Shown here: one piece after another, positions 10,752 to 20,832 of the stretch | How the letters are laid out: each line of letters begins with the position of its first letter | Numbering within the stretch: the first letter of the stretch is position 1 | Made by a program: the position numbers and the translations under genes | NCBI GenBank assembly: GCA_963820105.1 | Contig: CAWFYI010000001.1 | Span: forward strand, 124,001-188,000 | Length of the DNA stretch: 64,000 nt | DNA from: CAWFYI01 sp963820105 | GTDB taxonomy: Bacteria; Patescibacteriota; Saccharimonadia; Saccharimonadales; UBA4665 | Direction of reading: 5' to 3' | The notes under the pieces: model-generated | The model's input: the letters and a program-made list of their open reading frames with translations, nothing else | Told to the model about the DNA's origin: nothing | Databases searched by the model: none

Positions 10752-12533
10752 TTAGATTTGTTCGATGAAACCGCCGGACTGGTGTTTCCAGAGCCGGGCG
10801 TACAGACCGTCTTGTTTGAGCAAGGCCTTGTGAGTGCCTTGCTCGATGATTTTGCCTTTGTCTAGGACTACGATGCGGTCCATGCGCTGGATGGTGCTCA
10901 AACGGTGTGCGATGACCACGGCGGTCCGGCCTTTCATCAGCTCCCATAGGGCTTTCTGGATGACGCGCTCGCTCTCCGAGTCCAGCGCCGAGGTCGCTTC
11001 GTCCAGCACCAGCACCGGCGCGTTTGCGAGCATGGCGCGGGCGATAGCGATGCGCTGTCGCTGGCCGCCGCTCAGTTTGACGCCACGTTCGCCGACCAGC
11101 GTGTCGTAGCCGTCAGGCAAAGCTTTTATAAAATCGTGGGCGAAAGATTTTTTGGCAACGGCTATGATTTCGGCGTCGCTGGCATTGGGCCGGCCGTAGC
11201 TTATGTTTTCTTTTATGGAACGATGGAACAGCACCGGTTCTTGCGGCACGTAAGCGATAGCTCGCCGCAAATCCTGCTGTTTGATGTTGCGGATATCTTG
11301 CCCGTCAATGGTTATAGCGCCGCCCTGGATGTCTGTGAAGCGCAGTAGCAGCCGGGTTATGGTAGTCTTGCCGCCGCCGCTCGGACCGACCAGGCCGATC
11401 TTCTCGCCACTGTCGATATTCATATTGAAATCCTCGAGAAGATTGCCGCCGCCGGCCGCCGCGTCGTCGTACTGGAAAGTTACGGACTTCAGTTCGATGG
11501 CGCCTTTCTTGATGCGGAATCTTTCAGTGAAGGCTTTGTCCTGAACATTGGGCGCCAGCTCAAACAGTTCCGTCATTTCCTGGGCATCGCCGGAAACTGC
11601 TTCCAGCTGGCGGAAGATAAAGGTGCTGCGGCTCAGGCTGTCGATGATGCGGAAACTGTAAATCTGGAACAACAGGAATATGGCGACGCTTAAGGAATGG
11701 TTCTGCACGAGCAATATGCCGCCCACGAAGATTATCATCTGTAGGACGGCGCAGACGCCCTGGATGATCCAACCGTTGCGTACCGCGCGGTGCCAGGCCA
11801 TGAAAAAGAAACCGCCACGCATCTGATTGATGTCATGATAGCGATTCATCTCGCGCTTCTCGGCACCGAACATCTTGACGGTAAGTGAATTGGTTATGAC
11901 GTCGGCCAGCTCTCCTACCTGCTCGCTTTCCTTGGTTATGGCAGTGCGGCGCAGGGGCAGGCGATTCAGCGTGAAGAGAATTATGACGTATTCTGTCACC
12001 AGCCAGATAGCAAGAACGACGAGGCCTAGCGGGGCGCTATAGTGGATCATTACCGACACGGCTATAGCTACGCTGAACAGCTGGGGAATGAAATTGAAGA
12101 ACAGTGTGTCGGTGAAGACAGTATAAGTTTTGGCGAAGCGGCTGGCCTGCGTGACAATCGCGCCGCTGAAACGGTTGGCGAAGAATGAATAATCCTGGTA
12201 GACCAGATAGTCGAAGCAGTCCTGGTACAAATCCTTGTCAACCTTCAGATGAAGCTCGGATACGCCGCGGTCATCGCTAAAGTAGCCCGCCAGCACTAGG
12301 AAGGCCTGCAATACGCCGGTAAAGATCAGCAGACTCGTAGCGACGATATGCTGGTCTATCAGCCGCCCCAGCACCAGCGCCACCATCAGCGGTATGACGG
12401 TGGCCTGCAACGACAGTACCAGGCTGAACGCCAGGCTTAACAGCGTCAGCCCAGGATAGCGTTTCCAATATGACAGGTATAGTCTTATGGCCTTGAAGTT
12501 AGGTTTGTCTATCGTCGATTCCATCGCTTCCAT
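10752..12533 (-). CDS. ABC exporter half-transporter (MsbA/LmrA-like) B
   Basis: 593 residues: a six-helix type IV exporter membrane domain (about 20-310) and a C-terminal nucleotide-binding domain. Walker A is GPSGGGKTT, signature LSGGQRQRIAIARAM, Walker B VLVLDEATSALD with the catalytic Glu retained, H-loop IAHRLST. It lies 25 bases behind a paralogous half-transporter, so the two probably form a heterodimer; both ATP sites look canonical. TACACT seven bases before the ATG may be an internal leaderless promoter. Substrate unknown (lipid, drug or peptide). Confidence 0.9.
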   Translation of the reverse strand: MEAMESTIDKPNFKAIRLYLSYWKRYPGLTLLSLAFSLVLSLQATVIPLMVALVLGRLIDQHIVATSLLIFTGVLQAFLVLAGYFSDDRGVSELHLKVDKDLYQDCFDYLVYQDYSFFANRFSGAIVTQASRFAKTYTVFTDTLFFNFIPQLFSVAIAVSVMIHYSAPLGLVVLAIWLVTEYVIILFTLNRLPLRRTAITKESEQVGELADVITNSLTVKMFGAEKREMNRYHDINQMRGGFFFMAWHRAVRNGWIIQGVCAVLQMIIFVGGILLVQNHSLSVAIFLLFQIYSFRIIDSLSRSTFIFRQLEAVSGDAQEMTELFELAPNVQDKAFTERFRIKKGAIELKSVTFQYDDAAAGGGNLLEDFNMNIDSGEKIGLVGPSGGGKTTITRLLLRFTDIQGGAITIDGQDIRNIKQQDLRRAIAYVPQEPVLFHRSIKENISYGRPNASDAEIIAVAKKSFAHDFIKALPDGYDTLVGERGVKLSGGQRQRIAIARAMLANAPVLVLDEATSALDSESERVIQKALWELMKGRTAVVIAHRLSTIQRMDRIVVLDKGKIIEQGTHKALLKQDGLYARLWKHQSGGFIEQI

Positions 12534-12558
12534 GACCTATAGTGTATCAGCCGGCTCT

Positions 12559-14358
12559 TCAGTCTTCGTCTTCTATGAAGCCGCCGGACTGGTGCTCCCA
12601 GAGCTTTGCATAAATGCCGCTATTTGCGAGCAGCTCCTTGTGTGAGCCCTGTTCGGCTATACGGCCCTCTTCCATGACTATTATGCGGTCCATGCGCTGA
12701 ATGGTACTTAGGCGGTGGGCGATTACTATGGCGGTGCGGCCTTCCATGAGCTTCCAGAGCGCATCCTGGATTAAGAGTTCGCTTTGGGAGTCAAGCGCCG
12801 AAGTCGCCTCATCCAGTAGCAGTATCGGCGCGTCCTTTAGCATGGCACGGGCGATGGCCACGCGCTGCCGCTGGCCCCCGCTCAGTTTGACGCCCCTTTC
12901 ACCGACCAATGTTTCATAAGCATCCGGCAAATCGTTTATGAATTCGTGCGCGTGGGCAAGTTTGGCTACTGCTATAACTTCCTTGTCGCTGGCCTTTGTC
13001 CGGCCGTACCGTATATTTTCCATAAGGCTGCGATGGAATAGTAGCGGCTCCTGCGGTACGTAGGCTATATGCTCGCGCAGTGAATGCTGGGTGATTTTTC
13101 TGATGTCCTGGCCGTCAATCTCGATCGCGCCTTCTTCGACGTCCATGAACCTTGAGAGCAGCCGTACAAGACTGCTTTTACCGCCGCCTGAGTGACCGAC
13201 CAGGCCGACTTGCTCGCCTGGCTTGATTGTCATGTCCAGATTTTTGAAGAGTATATTCTGCTTGGCATCGTCGTACCTGAAACACACGTCGCGAAGCCTG
13301 ATGCCGCCGCGTCGTATCCTGGCGGGCTCCGGATTCGGCGGATCTTTGATAGCAGACTCCAGGTTCAGGATTTCGGTCATGTCGGCGGCGTCTCCGAATG
13401 CCCGGTTGATATTGCGGATTATGAACATGAACTGCCATAACCGGTCGGTCAGATTTATGGTGTAGGTCAGGGTCAGGTAGAGCGCGCCAATGGGCGAATG
13501 CAATACTATGATGCCGACCAGACCGAGGCTGAAAGCCATGATCTTGACGAAGGCGATGCCGCTGCGGCTGATCAGCTCGTTCTTCATCTGGACCTTCATC
13601 AGGTCGATGTATGCCTGTCTGGCCCTGTCCGTCTGTTTGTGGAACAGGCGGTCTTCAAAGGGTTCCCCGGCGAACGCCTTGACCGTCGAGACATTGGTGA
13701 TAGTATCGGCCAACTTAGCCGTGGTTTGGCTTTCGGTGCTTGACAGCCGGCGGTTGAAAGGCATCTGCTCCTGCATGCGCCGGAACATTATTGCTAGGAA
13801 GACAATCGCGATTCCGATGAATGCCAAAGCAAAGATCATGTTCATGAAAAACAGGATAATCAGCGAGGCCACGAAGGCAGTTGCTCCGTTCAGAATGTTC
13901 CAGTTGAAGTCATTATGCAGGCGCTCGTAGGCACTGATGAACTTATTGGTCTGCGACACCAGCGCGCCGCCGAAACGGTCTGAGTGGAACTTGGTATCCA
14001 TGTACTGTATGCGGTTAAAGATGTGCTCCATGAGCTGTTGTTCCGTCTTGATCAGGTAAAGCCACGCGCTCCTGGCCTGAGTCTGCCAAAGTATCGGCGA
14101 CCCGAGGATAGCAGCCGCTCCGTATGCTACGAAATAAGGCATCATGACGTGAAAGTCTATGGGTTGATGCTGCGCGTACAGGTACTGCAGCTTGTTCAGC
14201 GCCTTGGCTATGATGAAGGGCGGCAGTACGTCGTTGATGATCGTAGCCGTCATGGAGCCGATCGTGGCATGCCAGAACAGGAGCGGGTAAGCCCGCGTAA
14301 AGCGCCAGAATATGGCCAAGGTCTTCAGGTTGGGTGAAGCGGATTGCTTAAATTTCAT
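12559..14358 (-). CDS. ABC exporter half-transporter (MsbA/LmrA-like) A
   Basis: 599 residues, same architecture as the following gene and clearly paralogous (shared ending HQSGGFIE). Membrane domain about 20-320; Walker A GHSGGGKSS, Q-loop YVPQEPLLFHRS, signature LSGGQRQRVAIARAM, Walker B ILLLDEATSALD. GGGAGG eight bases before the ATG is one of the few strong Shine-Dalgarno sites in this part of the window, which fixes the start. It is the first gene of a two-gene operon. Confidence 0.9.
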   Translation of the reverse strand: MKFKQSASPNLKTLAIFWRFTRAYPLLFWHATIGSMTATIINDVLPPFIIAKALNKLQYLYAQHQPIDFHVMMPYFVAYGAAAILGSPILWQTQARSAWLYLIKTEQQLMEHIFNRIQYMDTKFHSDRFGGALVSQTNKFISAYERLHNDFNWNILNGATAFVASLIILFFMNMIFALAFIGIAIVFLAIMFRRMQEQMPFNRRLSSTESQTTAKLADTITNVSTVKAFAGEPFEDRLFHKQTDRARQAYIDLMKVQMKNELISRSGIAFVKIMAFSLGLVGIIVLHSPIGALYLTLTYTINLTDRLWQFMFIIRNINRAFGDAADMTEILNLESAIKDPPNPEPARIRRGGIRLRDVCFRYDDAKQNILFKNLDMTIKPGEQVGLVGHSGGGKSSLVRLLSRFMDVEEGAIEIDGQDIRKITQHSLREHIAYVPQEPLLFHRSLMENIRYGRTKASDKEVIAVAKLAHAHEFINDLPDAYETLVGERGVKLSGGQRQRVAIARAMLKDAPILLLDEATSALDSQSELLIQDALWKLMEGRTAIVIAHRLSTIQRMDRIIVMEEGRIAEQGSHKELLANSGIYAKLWEHQSGGFIEDED

Positions 14359-14552
14359 TGCACGCTGCCTCCCGCAACGCCGATTAGTCCGTAGTTTTTA
14401 ATTATGAGATTTTTGTGAGACCCGAGGGTTAGCACGCCGCGGCGGCGGTAACATCGGACAAGGGTTTCGGTGTCGTGTACATTTTGCCGCCTCCGGTTTA
14501 TATCATCAGCCCCGGCTAGAGGTGATGAAGTTGCTAATAACACCTGACATCG

Positions 14553-14558
14553 TATACT
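14553..14558 (+). promoter_or_regulatory. -10 box upstream of the tail-anchored protein
   Basis: TATACT, nine bases before an ATG at 14568 that is in frame with the downstream coding region but followed by an in-frame TAG at 14601. The 190 bases between this box and the divergent ABC operon show no gene. Confidence 0.55.
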
Positions 14559-14609
14559 ATAACTCTTATGAATGCAAACGAAATCCCGGTGGTCAGCCGC
14601 TAGTTTTAC

Positions 14610-16235
14610 ATGGAAGGCAAACCGCGGTCCGTAGAAGACGAGGCAGAAGATATAGAGCCGGAGCCCAAAGAACCTTCTGCGCTTGAGCTTACATGGGAAA
14701 GGATTAAGCAGGCTGCCGAGGATAGAAGGGAGGCTGCGAAGGCTGCTAAAGAGGCCGAACGGTCTCGGGCCGCTGAAGAGGAAGCGGCCATAGTGCCGGA
14801 AGCGGAACCGGAACCGCCGGAAATCCGCGAAACTGCACCTGTCAGGATTCCGGAAGCAGATCCTGCCGAAGATGCGGAACCTGAACCTGCGAAGGTTCCG
14901 CCGATTGAAGCTGCCACGGAAACGCCGGGTGGCGAAGCCGCGGAAGAAACGGAAGCCGCGCCAGTTGATACACAAGAAGAAGATGCCGCCGAAGCAGCGG
15001 GAGACAGTGTAGCGCCCGAAGAGGAACCGGGTGAAACCGCAGAACCTGAGCCGGAGCCGCCGCCCCCGGCGCCTGAATCCGAAAGCCGTCCTGCGCCAGA
15101 GCCGGAAACCGTTACGGAAACCGAGGAGGCTGTTCCTGGACCGGAAACGGACGAACCGCCGTCCATGCCCGAAGCCGAACCGGACCATGAACCCGAAGCC
15201 GAAGAGGCCGCCACCGAAGAACTGCGCATAGACCACATGGATCACGCTGAACACGCCGCCGAAGACGAAGATAGTGCTGAGGGCGGGCCTGATGAAGAGC
15301 CGCCGCAGCCGCAACCGGAGCGACCCGAACAAGCAGAGCCAGAAGAGGCACAGCCCGCACCCGACCCAGAACCAGAACCCGAAAATCCTCCGGAGCCCGA
15401 ACCGCACCCGGCCGAACAACCTGAGGAACCGCCGGAAGCCCGCCCCTTTGAATTCATAGAAGCCGAAGCCGAGGCCAGCGACGAGACTAGCGAGAAAGAA
15501 GACGAAGGCTCACAGCCTGCAGCCGAACATGAAGTACCAAAGCCCAAAAAAGAAGCTGAATCCGCAGAGGACAATGCGCCTGAACATCTGGGGCATATGC
15601 TCGTAGACAACGAGACTCAGGCCGAAGCCGTGAATCCAGACCATTCGCCGGTAGAAACCTCCATAGCGCAGGAAACTTCCAGATCAGCAAGGGCCGCCGA
15701 ACAGAAAATGCGTGTCGAATCCGCGCCTAAAGGGCCGCTTAATGGGCGCCGCATAGAAACGCTCAACCGCACGGAACTGATGGAGATCGCCAAGGGTATA
15801 GACATAGAGGGCAACAACCTATTGCAGATATATGAAACTCACCTTATAGGAGAGCGCGGGCTTCGCCGCCTTGCCCTGGAGTATCAGAAAGGCGGCGATC
15901 TTAGCGAAGCTCTGAAGCGCGAGGTCTTGGAACGCGAATTGGATTTTGAACGCGATCCGGCCATACGCGCCCTGACGCCTCCGCCCATGACGTCCGCGGA
16001 CCTGCGGGCTGCGGACGGGGACAACCCTTCACTCAAGCAGATGCTGCAGAATGTGGACGCCGCCGGAGGAAGCAGCGAAGAGAAGACTGCTTTCCTGAAG
16101 GCCCGCGAAAAGTACGAGGCTGCGAACCTGGCGAACCGGCGTCACCGTTACCGCGCGCTGGCGGACGCGGCATTCTTCGTGCTCATAGGCATACTCACGC
16201 TTTTGGTAATCATTCTCTATCTCCGGCGCGGCTAG
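14610..16235 (+). CDS. Tail-anchored membrane protein with long Pro/Glu-rich region, unknown function
   Basis: 541 residues from the ATG at 14610. Residues 1-320 are low-complexity acidic and Pro/Ala-rich (EPEPEPENPPEPEPHP type repeats). Residues about 370-460 form a compact conserved-looking domain (LNRTELMEIAKGIDIEGNNL, LIGERGLRRLALEY), and the protein ends in a single membrane helix (AFFVLIGILTLLVIILYLRRG), so the bulk faces the cytoplasm. I do not recognise the family. The leaderless ATG at 14568 is in frame 14 codons upstream but is separated by a TAG, so the listed start is a reinitiation or fallback start. The opposite-strand ORF here is an artefact of the skewed codon composition. Confidence 0.72.
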   Translation: MEGKPRSVEDEAEDIEPEPKEPSALELTWERIKQAAEDRREAAKAAKEAERSRAAEEEAAIVPEAEPEPPEIRETAPVRIPEADPAEDAEPEPAKVPPIEAATETPGGEAAEETEAAPVDTQEEDAAEAAGDSVAPEEEPGETAEPEPEPPPPAPESESRPAPEPETVTETEEAVPGPETDEPPSMPEAEPDHEPEAEEAATEELRIDHMDHAEHAAEDEDSAEGGPDEEPPQPQPERPEQAEPEEAQPAPDPEPEPENPPEPEPHPAEQPEEPPEARPFEFIEAEAEASDETSEKEDEGSQPAAEHEVPKPKKEAESAEDNAPEHLGHMLVDNETQAEAVNPDHSPVETSIAQETSRSARAAEQKMRVESAPKGPLNGRRIETLNRTELMEIAKGIDIEGNNLLQIYETHLIGERGLRRLALEYQKGGDLSEALKREVLERELDFERDPAIRALTPPPMTSADLRAADGDNPSLKQMLQNVDAAGGSSEEKTAFLKAREKYEAANLANRRHRYRALADAAFFVLIGILTLLVIILYLRRG

Positions 16236-16253
16236 TCCGCTATACTTATGAAC

Positions 16254-17135
16254 ATGCAGAAAGTACTGCTATATTATAAATTCACCCCTGTAGCGGATCC
16301 GCAGGCCATACGCCTGTGGCAGGTCGCGCTGTGTGAAAGGCTGAACCTTAAAGGCCGTATCCTCGTAGCGCCGCATGGTATAAACGGCACGGTCGGCGGA
16401 AACCTGAAGGATCTGAAGGCTTATGCCAGGGAGACCAAGTCCTATCCGGGCTTCAAAGATATGAAGTTTAAGTGGAGCGAAGGCGGCCGCGATAATTTTC
16501 CGCGCCTTTCCGTGAAGGTGCGGCCGGAGATCGTCACGTTCGGTGTTCCCGACAAGGTCAAGGTCGACGAAAAGGGCATCGTCGGCGGCGGCAAACGGCT
16601 GAAGCCGGAACAGGTGCATAAGCTGGTAACTGAACGAGGCGGGGACGTGGTGTTCTTCGACGGCCGCAATGCCTACGAAGCCGCGGTAGGAAGATTCAAA
16701 GATGCTGTAGTTGCCGGCGTCCGTCATACGCGCGACTTTCCGGAAGAGCTCAAAAAACCCGAGTACGATTCGCTAAAGGATAAACCCGTAGTCACATATT
16801 GCACCGGCGGCATCCGCTGCGAGGTCTTAAGCATGCTCATGAAGAAAGAAGGCTTCAAAGAGGTCTACCAGATCGATGGCGGTATCGTTAAGTACGGCGA
16901 GAAATACGCCGATGGCGGCCTGTGGGAAGGCTCGCTTTACGTATTCGATGACCGTATGGGCACTAAATTCTCTGACAAAGCCGCCGATATCGGCCGCTGC
17001 AGCCACTGCGGAGGCATGACCAGCAACTACGAAAACTGCGCCGACAAATCCTGCAACGACTTGATCCTGATCTGCGAAGACTGCGTACCAGAGCGGAAGC
17101 ATTGCGTCCGCCACACCGAAGCCTTCCAACCATGA
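16254..17135 (+). CDS. trhO: tRNA uridine(34) hydroxylase TrhO (rhodanese-domain, YceA/YbfQ family)
   Basis: About 293 residues. The N-terminal acylphosphatase-like domain ([14 protein letters not shown]...[14 protein letters not shown]) is followed by a rhodanese domain with the active-site Cys in [10 protein letters not shown] and a C-terminal Cys-rich zinc-binding tail (CSHCGG...CADKSCNDL). The enzyme hydroxylates wobble uridine in tRNA using O2. TATACT at 16241-16246 leaves one base before a first ATG (16248) but seven before the second (16254), so the second is the probable leaderless start. Confidence 0.9.
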   Translation: MQKVLLYYKFTPVADPQAIRLWQVALCERLNLKGRILVAPHGINGTVGGNLKDLKAYARETKSYPGFKDMKFKWSEGGRDNFPRLSVKVRPEIVTFGVPDKVKVDEKGIVGGGKRLKPEQVHKLVTERGGDVVFFDGRNAYEAAVGRFKDAVVAGVRHTRDFPEELKKPEYDSLKDKPVVTYCTGGIRCEVLSMLMKKEGFKEVYQIDGGIVKYGEKYADGGLWEGSLYVFDDRMGTKFSDKAADIGRCSHCGGMTSNYENCADKSCNDLILICEDCVPERKHCVRHTEAFQP

Positions 17136-17662
17136 AACTAATCGTCATCTATGGTCCCCCTGCGGCGGGCAAGCATACCGTCGGGAAAAAGCTGTCCGAT
17201 CTGACGGGGTACAAATTTTTCTATAACCATCTGACTGTCGATGTCGTGCGCGCGTTGTTTGACGATGAAGACAAACGCCGCGAAGACTTGCTGGCCCGTC
17301 TGCGCGTCGATACCATCTCTGAGGCTGTCCGTTACGATATGGATATCATCTTCACGGTGGCCTACAATGATGATGAATATAGTCGCACGTTCGTACAGGA
17401 CATAGAGGCGATTGTGAACGGACACGGCGGCGCGACACACTATGTCCGGCTTGATCCCCCGGACACTGTCTTGTTTGAGCGTATAAGTAATGAGTCGCGC
17501 GCCAAATTGCGTAAACCTGACAGCGCCGAACATCTTAAAGAGTTGCTCAAGTCAAGACGGTACAGAGTTACTCTCCATCCCTCGACCCTGGTACTTGATA
17601 CCTCAAAATTGTCACCGGAACAATCCGCCAGGCGCATCATCGAAACTTTCGGCTTGCTATGA
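17132..17662 (+). CDS. P-loop nucleotide kinase-like protein
   Basis: 176 residues from an ATG that overlaps the trhO stop (ATGA), which indicates translational coupling. Walker A is [16 protein letters not shown] at residues 6-21. The rest resembles small AAA_33/shikimate-kinase-like phosphotransferases ([33 protein letters not shown]). The substrate cannot be assigned. The longer reading from 17102 inside trhO is unlikely. Confidence 0.75.
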   Translation: MKLIVIYGPPAAGKHTVGKKLSDLTGYKFFYNHLTVDVVRALFDDEDKRREDLLARLRVDTISEAVRYDMDIIFTVAYNDDEYSRTFVQDIEAIVNGHGGATHYVRLDPPDTVLFERISNESRAKLRKPDSAEHLKELLKSRRYRVTLHPSTLVLDTSKLSPEQSARRIIETFGLL

Positions 17663-17669
17663 TATATAT

Positions 17670-19163
17670 ATGAATGACACTTTAGCTAATAAACTTAAGG
17701 ATCTGCCTAAAACGCCGGGGGTGTATTTTCATAAGGACAAGAAAAGCGAGATTCTCTATGTGGGAAAGGCGGCCAATCTAAGGAGCCGGGTGCGGCAGTA
17801 TTTCCAGAAGTCGCGCGGCCGCGACCCCAAGACCGAAGCGCTAGTGGCCGAGATCTCCGATATTGACTGGATGACGGTTGACAGCGAAATGGAAGCTTTG
17901 TTCCTGGAGGCCGAGATGATCCGCCGCTACATGCCGCGCTACAATATACTGCTGCGCGACGACAAAGCGCTCAGCTATATACGCATAGATCACGACAGTG
18001 ATTATCCTACGGTAACTACCACGCGTCGTCCGCTGGATGATGGTGCCCGCTACTTCGGGCCGTACACCAGTACCTTTGCGGTGCGCCAATCGCTCAAGCT
18101 GTTGCGCCGGGCCTTTCCGTTCGCTACTAGGCGCATCGCCGGTCAGAAGCGGGCGACTCTGCATTACCATCTGGGTCTTGACCCCGGGCTGGAAGACGGC
18201 AAGACCAGTCTGGAAGCCTACCGCGCGAACCTGCGCAAGCTCATGGCAATAATAGAGGGCAGGCGCAAGACCATAGAGAAAGAGCTTGAACGAGATATGA
18301 ACCGCGCGTCCAAGTCAAAGGATTTTGAAGCCGCCGCCAACTACAGGAACCAGTTGTTTGCTCTGCGCAACCTGGACAAGAAGGTAGTTTTCAGTGACAA
18401 AGAGTTCCTGGACATCAGCAAAGACCACGCCCTGAATGAATTAGTTAACTTGTTAAGTATTAAGCATTTTCCGCGCAGGATAGAAGGCTATGACATCTCT
18501 CACCAGCAAGGCAGCGACGTCGTGGCCAGTATGGTGGTATTCACGAATGGCGTAAGTGACAAGGCCCAGTATCGTAAGTTCAAGGCCAAGCTGGATAAGA
18601 ATGACGATTTCTACAACATGAACGTAACGATCAAACGCCGGCTGGCGGAGCGCAACCGCAAGTCCTGGGGTCTGCCGGACTTAGTGCTGATAGATGGCGG
18701 AAAGGGCCAGCTTGACGCGGCCATACGGGCGCGTGACGAACAAGACTGCCCGGATATTCCTTTCATAGGCCTAGCCAAACGTGAGGAGCAGATAGTTATA
18801 AGCAAACCCAAGTCCGGCGTACGGCTGGATGCTGACATGCTGCATAAATTAGGCGGTTTCGCCGCGGAAAGCGATGACTTCATGCTGGTGAACTTGCCTG
18901 CCAGTACCAACCTGGTCAAGCTCTTGCAGCGCATCCGCGACGAATCGCACCGCTTCGCCGTCAGCTACCACAGCGTACTGAAGGCCAGGCGCCAGACCGC
19001 CAGCCTGCTCGACGAAGTTCCCGGCATCGGCCCGGCCACGCGCAAGAAACTGCTAAGATCGTTCGGTTCTACGCGCGGCGTGGCGCAGGCTTCGGAACAG
19101 GATTTGAAAAAAGTGGTCGGTCTGGCCAGAGCCAGAGCGATCAAGGGCTATACCGGGGTATAG
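17670..19163 (+). CDS. uvrC: Excinuclease ABC subunit C
   Basis: About 497 residues, shorter than the usual 600. It has the GIY-YIG nuclease domain (TPGVYFHKDKKSEILYVGKAANL, residues 10-95), a UVR motif near 200-230 (SKDFEAAANYRNQL), the RNase-H-like UvrC domain with IEGYDISHQQG and LIDGGKGQL, and C-terminal HhH repeats (DEVPGIGPATRKKLLRSFG). It makes both incisions in nucleotide excision repair together with UvrA and UvrB; uvrB is not in the window. TATGAT at 17658-17663, six bases before the ATG, marks the start as leaderless. Confidence 0.95.
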   Translation: MNDTLANKLKDLPKTPGVYFHKDKKSEILYVGKAANLRSRVRQYFQKSRGRDPKTEALVAEISDIDWMTVDSEMEALFLEAEMIRRYMPRYNILLRDDKALSYIRIDHDSDYPTVTTTRRPLDDGARYFGPYTSTFAVRQSLKLLRRAFPFATRRIAGQKRATLHYHLGLDPGLEDGKTSLEAYRANLRKLMAIIEGRRKTIEKELERDMNRASKSKDFEAAANYRNQLFALRNLDKKVVFSDKEFLDISKDHALNELVNLLSIKHFPRRIEGYDISHQQGSDVVASMVVFTNGVSDKAQYRKFKAKLDKNDDFYNMNVTIKRRLAERNRKSWGLPDLVLIDGGKGQLDAAIRARDEQDCPDIPFIGLAKREEQIVISKPKSGVRLDADMLHKLGGFAAESDDFMLVNLPASTNLVKLLQRIRDESHRFAVSYHSVLKARRQTASLLDEVPGIGPATRKKLLRSFGSTRGVAQASEQDLKKVVGLARARAIKGYTGV

Positions 19164-19194
19164 AACGCCCCTTTGCTATACTGTAGAACTAGTT

Positions 19195-20436
19195 ATGAAA
19201 GCTAAGTCTAAGTTCTCGAGTGATTTTTTTACAGGTAACCGCAGGCGTCTGGCGGCCGCGGCCGGCGGCGACTCGCTCATAGTGGTGACGGCTAACGGAT
19301 TGCTTCAGAAAGGCAACATTGACAATCCCTATCTGTTTTACCAGGACGCGGATTTCTGGTACCTGACAGGCATCGACGAGCCGGATATCGCACTGGTTAT
19401 AGAAGCCGGCGATGAGTACTTGATCGTGCCGGACCGTCCGGCAATCCGGGAAACGTTCGACGGCGCGGTAGCTTATGGTCCGCTTACGCGCCGTTCCGGC
19501 GTAAAAACCGTGCTTGACGGTAAAACCGGCTGGGAGCGGCTCGGCAAAAGCTTGAAAAAGAGCGGCAGCGTATCAACTCTGGCGGCTCCGCCGGTTTATT
19601 TGGAGCGCTACGGCATATATACCAATCCCGCCCGCGCTAATTTGGCCCAAAAGCTTAAATCGTATAATACGCGGCTGAAACTGCATGACTTGTCTTCTCA
19701 TCTGGCGCGCCTTCGTATGATCAAACAGCCGCAGGAGTTGAAGGCCATGCAGGCAGCCATAGATATTACGATCGCAACCATTCAGGATGTTCTAAATCCC
19801 GCCAAACGTAAAGGCTACGGCTACGAATATGAGATAGAGGCTGAAGTGACGCGCGGTTTTCGCCGGCGGGGAGCCGATGGCCATAGCTTCGACCCGATCA
19901 TTGCAGGCGGCAAACGGGCCTGTACGCTGCATAACGTGGCGAACGAGGACAAACTGGCTTCCGGCGAATTGATAGTCGTGGACGTAGGCGCCGAAGTGGA
20001 GCATTACGCGGCTGACATCACGCGGACCATCAGTCTGGGCCAGCCCACAAAAAGACAGCAAGAGGTGCATGCCGCGGTCCTGAACGTGCAGAACTTCGCT
20101 CTGGGCCTATTGAAGCCAGGAATCACCTTAGTGGATTACGAAAACCAGGTGCGCCATTACATGGGCGGGAAACTGCGCGAACTCGGACTCATAAAGGTCA
20201 ACAATCCGAAGAACGTCCAAAAATTTTATCCGCACGGAACGTCGCATTACATAGGTCTGAACGTGCATGACGCCGGAGACCGCGACCGACCGTTGGAACC
20301 TGGCGTCGTCATATCCTGCGAGCCTGGCATCTATATACCAAGGGAAAACATAGGCGTCCGCGTAGAAGACGACGTCCTCATAACCAAGACCGGCAACAAA
20401 GTCCTAAGCGCCGAACTTTCCAAAGTCATATATTGA
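19195..20436 (+). CDS. pepP: Xaa-Pro aminopeptidase (M24B)
   Basis: 413 residues: an N-terminal creatinase-like domain (YLFYQDADFWYLTGIDEPD) and a pita-bread metallopeptidase domain. The five metal ligands can be followed in IVVDVGAEVEHYAADITRT (two Asp), HGTSHYIGLNVHD (His), SCEPGIY (Glu) and RVEDDVL (Glu). It removes N-terminal residues before proline. TATACT at 19177-19182 lies 12 bases before the ATG. Confidence 0.93.
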   Translation: MKAKSKFSSDFFTGNRRRLAAAAGGDSLIVVTANGLLQKGNIDNPYLFYQDADFWYLTGIDEPDIALVIEAGDEYLIVPDRPAIRETFDGAVAYGPLTRRSGVKTVLDGKTGWERLGKSLKKSGSVSTLAAPPVYLERYGIYTNPARANLAQKLKSYNTRLKLHDLSSHLARLRMIKQPQELKAMQAAIDITIATIQDVLNPAKRKGYGYEYEIEAEVTRGFRRRGADGHSFDPIIAGGKRACTLHNVANEDKLASGELIVVDVGAEVEHYAADITRTISLGQPTKRQQEVHAAVLNVQNFALGLLKPGITLVDYENQVRHYMGGKLRELGLIKVNNPKNVQKFYPHGTSHYIGLNVHDAGDRDRPLEPGVVISCEPGIYIPRENIGVRVEDDVLITKTGNKVLSAELSKVIY

Positions 20437-20457
20437 TGACTGATGTACAATAAGGTA

Positions 20458-20832
20458 ATGCATAGGAACCGGCCGGTATACAGTTTACTGACACGCTGGT
20501 TCGTCTGTAGTCTGGGGCTTTGGATAGCTGCCAGTTTTCTAAGCAGCAGCATCAGCTATCAAAGTGAACTGCGCGTTATCATCATCGCGGGCCTGGTGCT
20601 GGCTATCATAAACATAGTCATAAAACCCATACTGATCATCTTCACGCTGCCGGCCATCCTGCTGACCCTCGGCTTGTTCACCATCATCATCAACGGTTTG
20701 ACTGTATTCATCGCCAGCAAGCTTTATGCCCCCCTGCATATAACCAATTTCTGGGCAGCAGTGTTTGCGGGCATGGTCATCGGGCTGGTAAACTATCTAG
20801 TAACGGAGATTTTAGACGACAAGAAATCATGA
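20458..20832 (+). CDS. Phage-holin-4/YvlD-type four-helix membrane protein
   Basis: About 124 residues with four hydrophobic helices; the motif IIAGLVLAIINIVIKPILI and LPAILLTLGLFTIIINGLTVFIA is typical of the YvlD/holin_4_2 family. Function in bacteria is unknown. TACAAT at 20446-20451 lies six bases before the ATG at 20458, so the earlier ATG at 20443 is probably outside the transcript. The stop overlaps the secG start by four bases. Confidence 0.82.
   Translation: MHRNRPVYSLLTRWFVCSLGLWIAASFLSSSISYQSELRVIIIAGLVLAIINIVIKPILIIFTLPAILLTLGLFTIIINGLTVFIASKLYAPLHITNFWAAVFAGMVIGLVNYLVTEILDDKKS

Noticed and set aside
14355..15419. 354-codon minus-strand ORF rich in Arg and Phe
   Set aside because: It is the antisense of the Pro/Glu-rich coding region; GAA/CCG repeats give open antisense frames, and the product shows no protein-like pattern.
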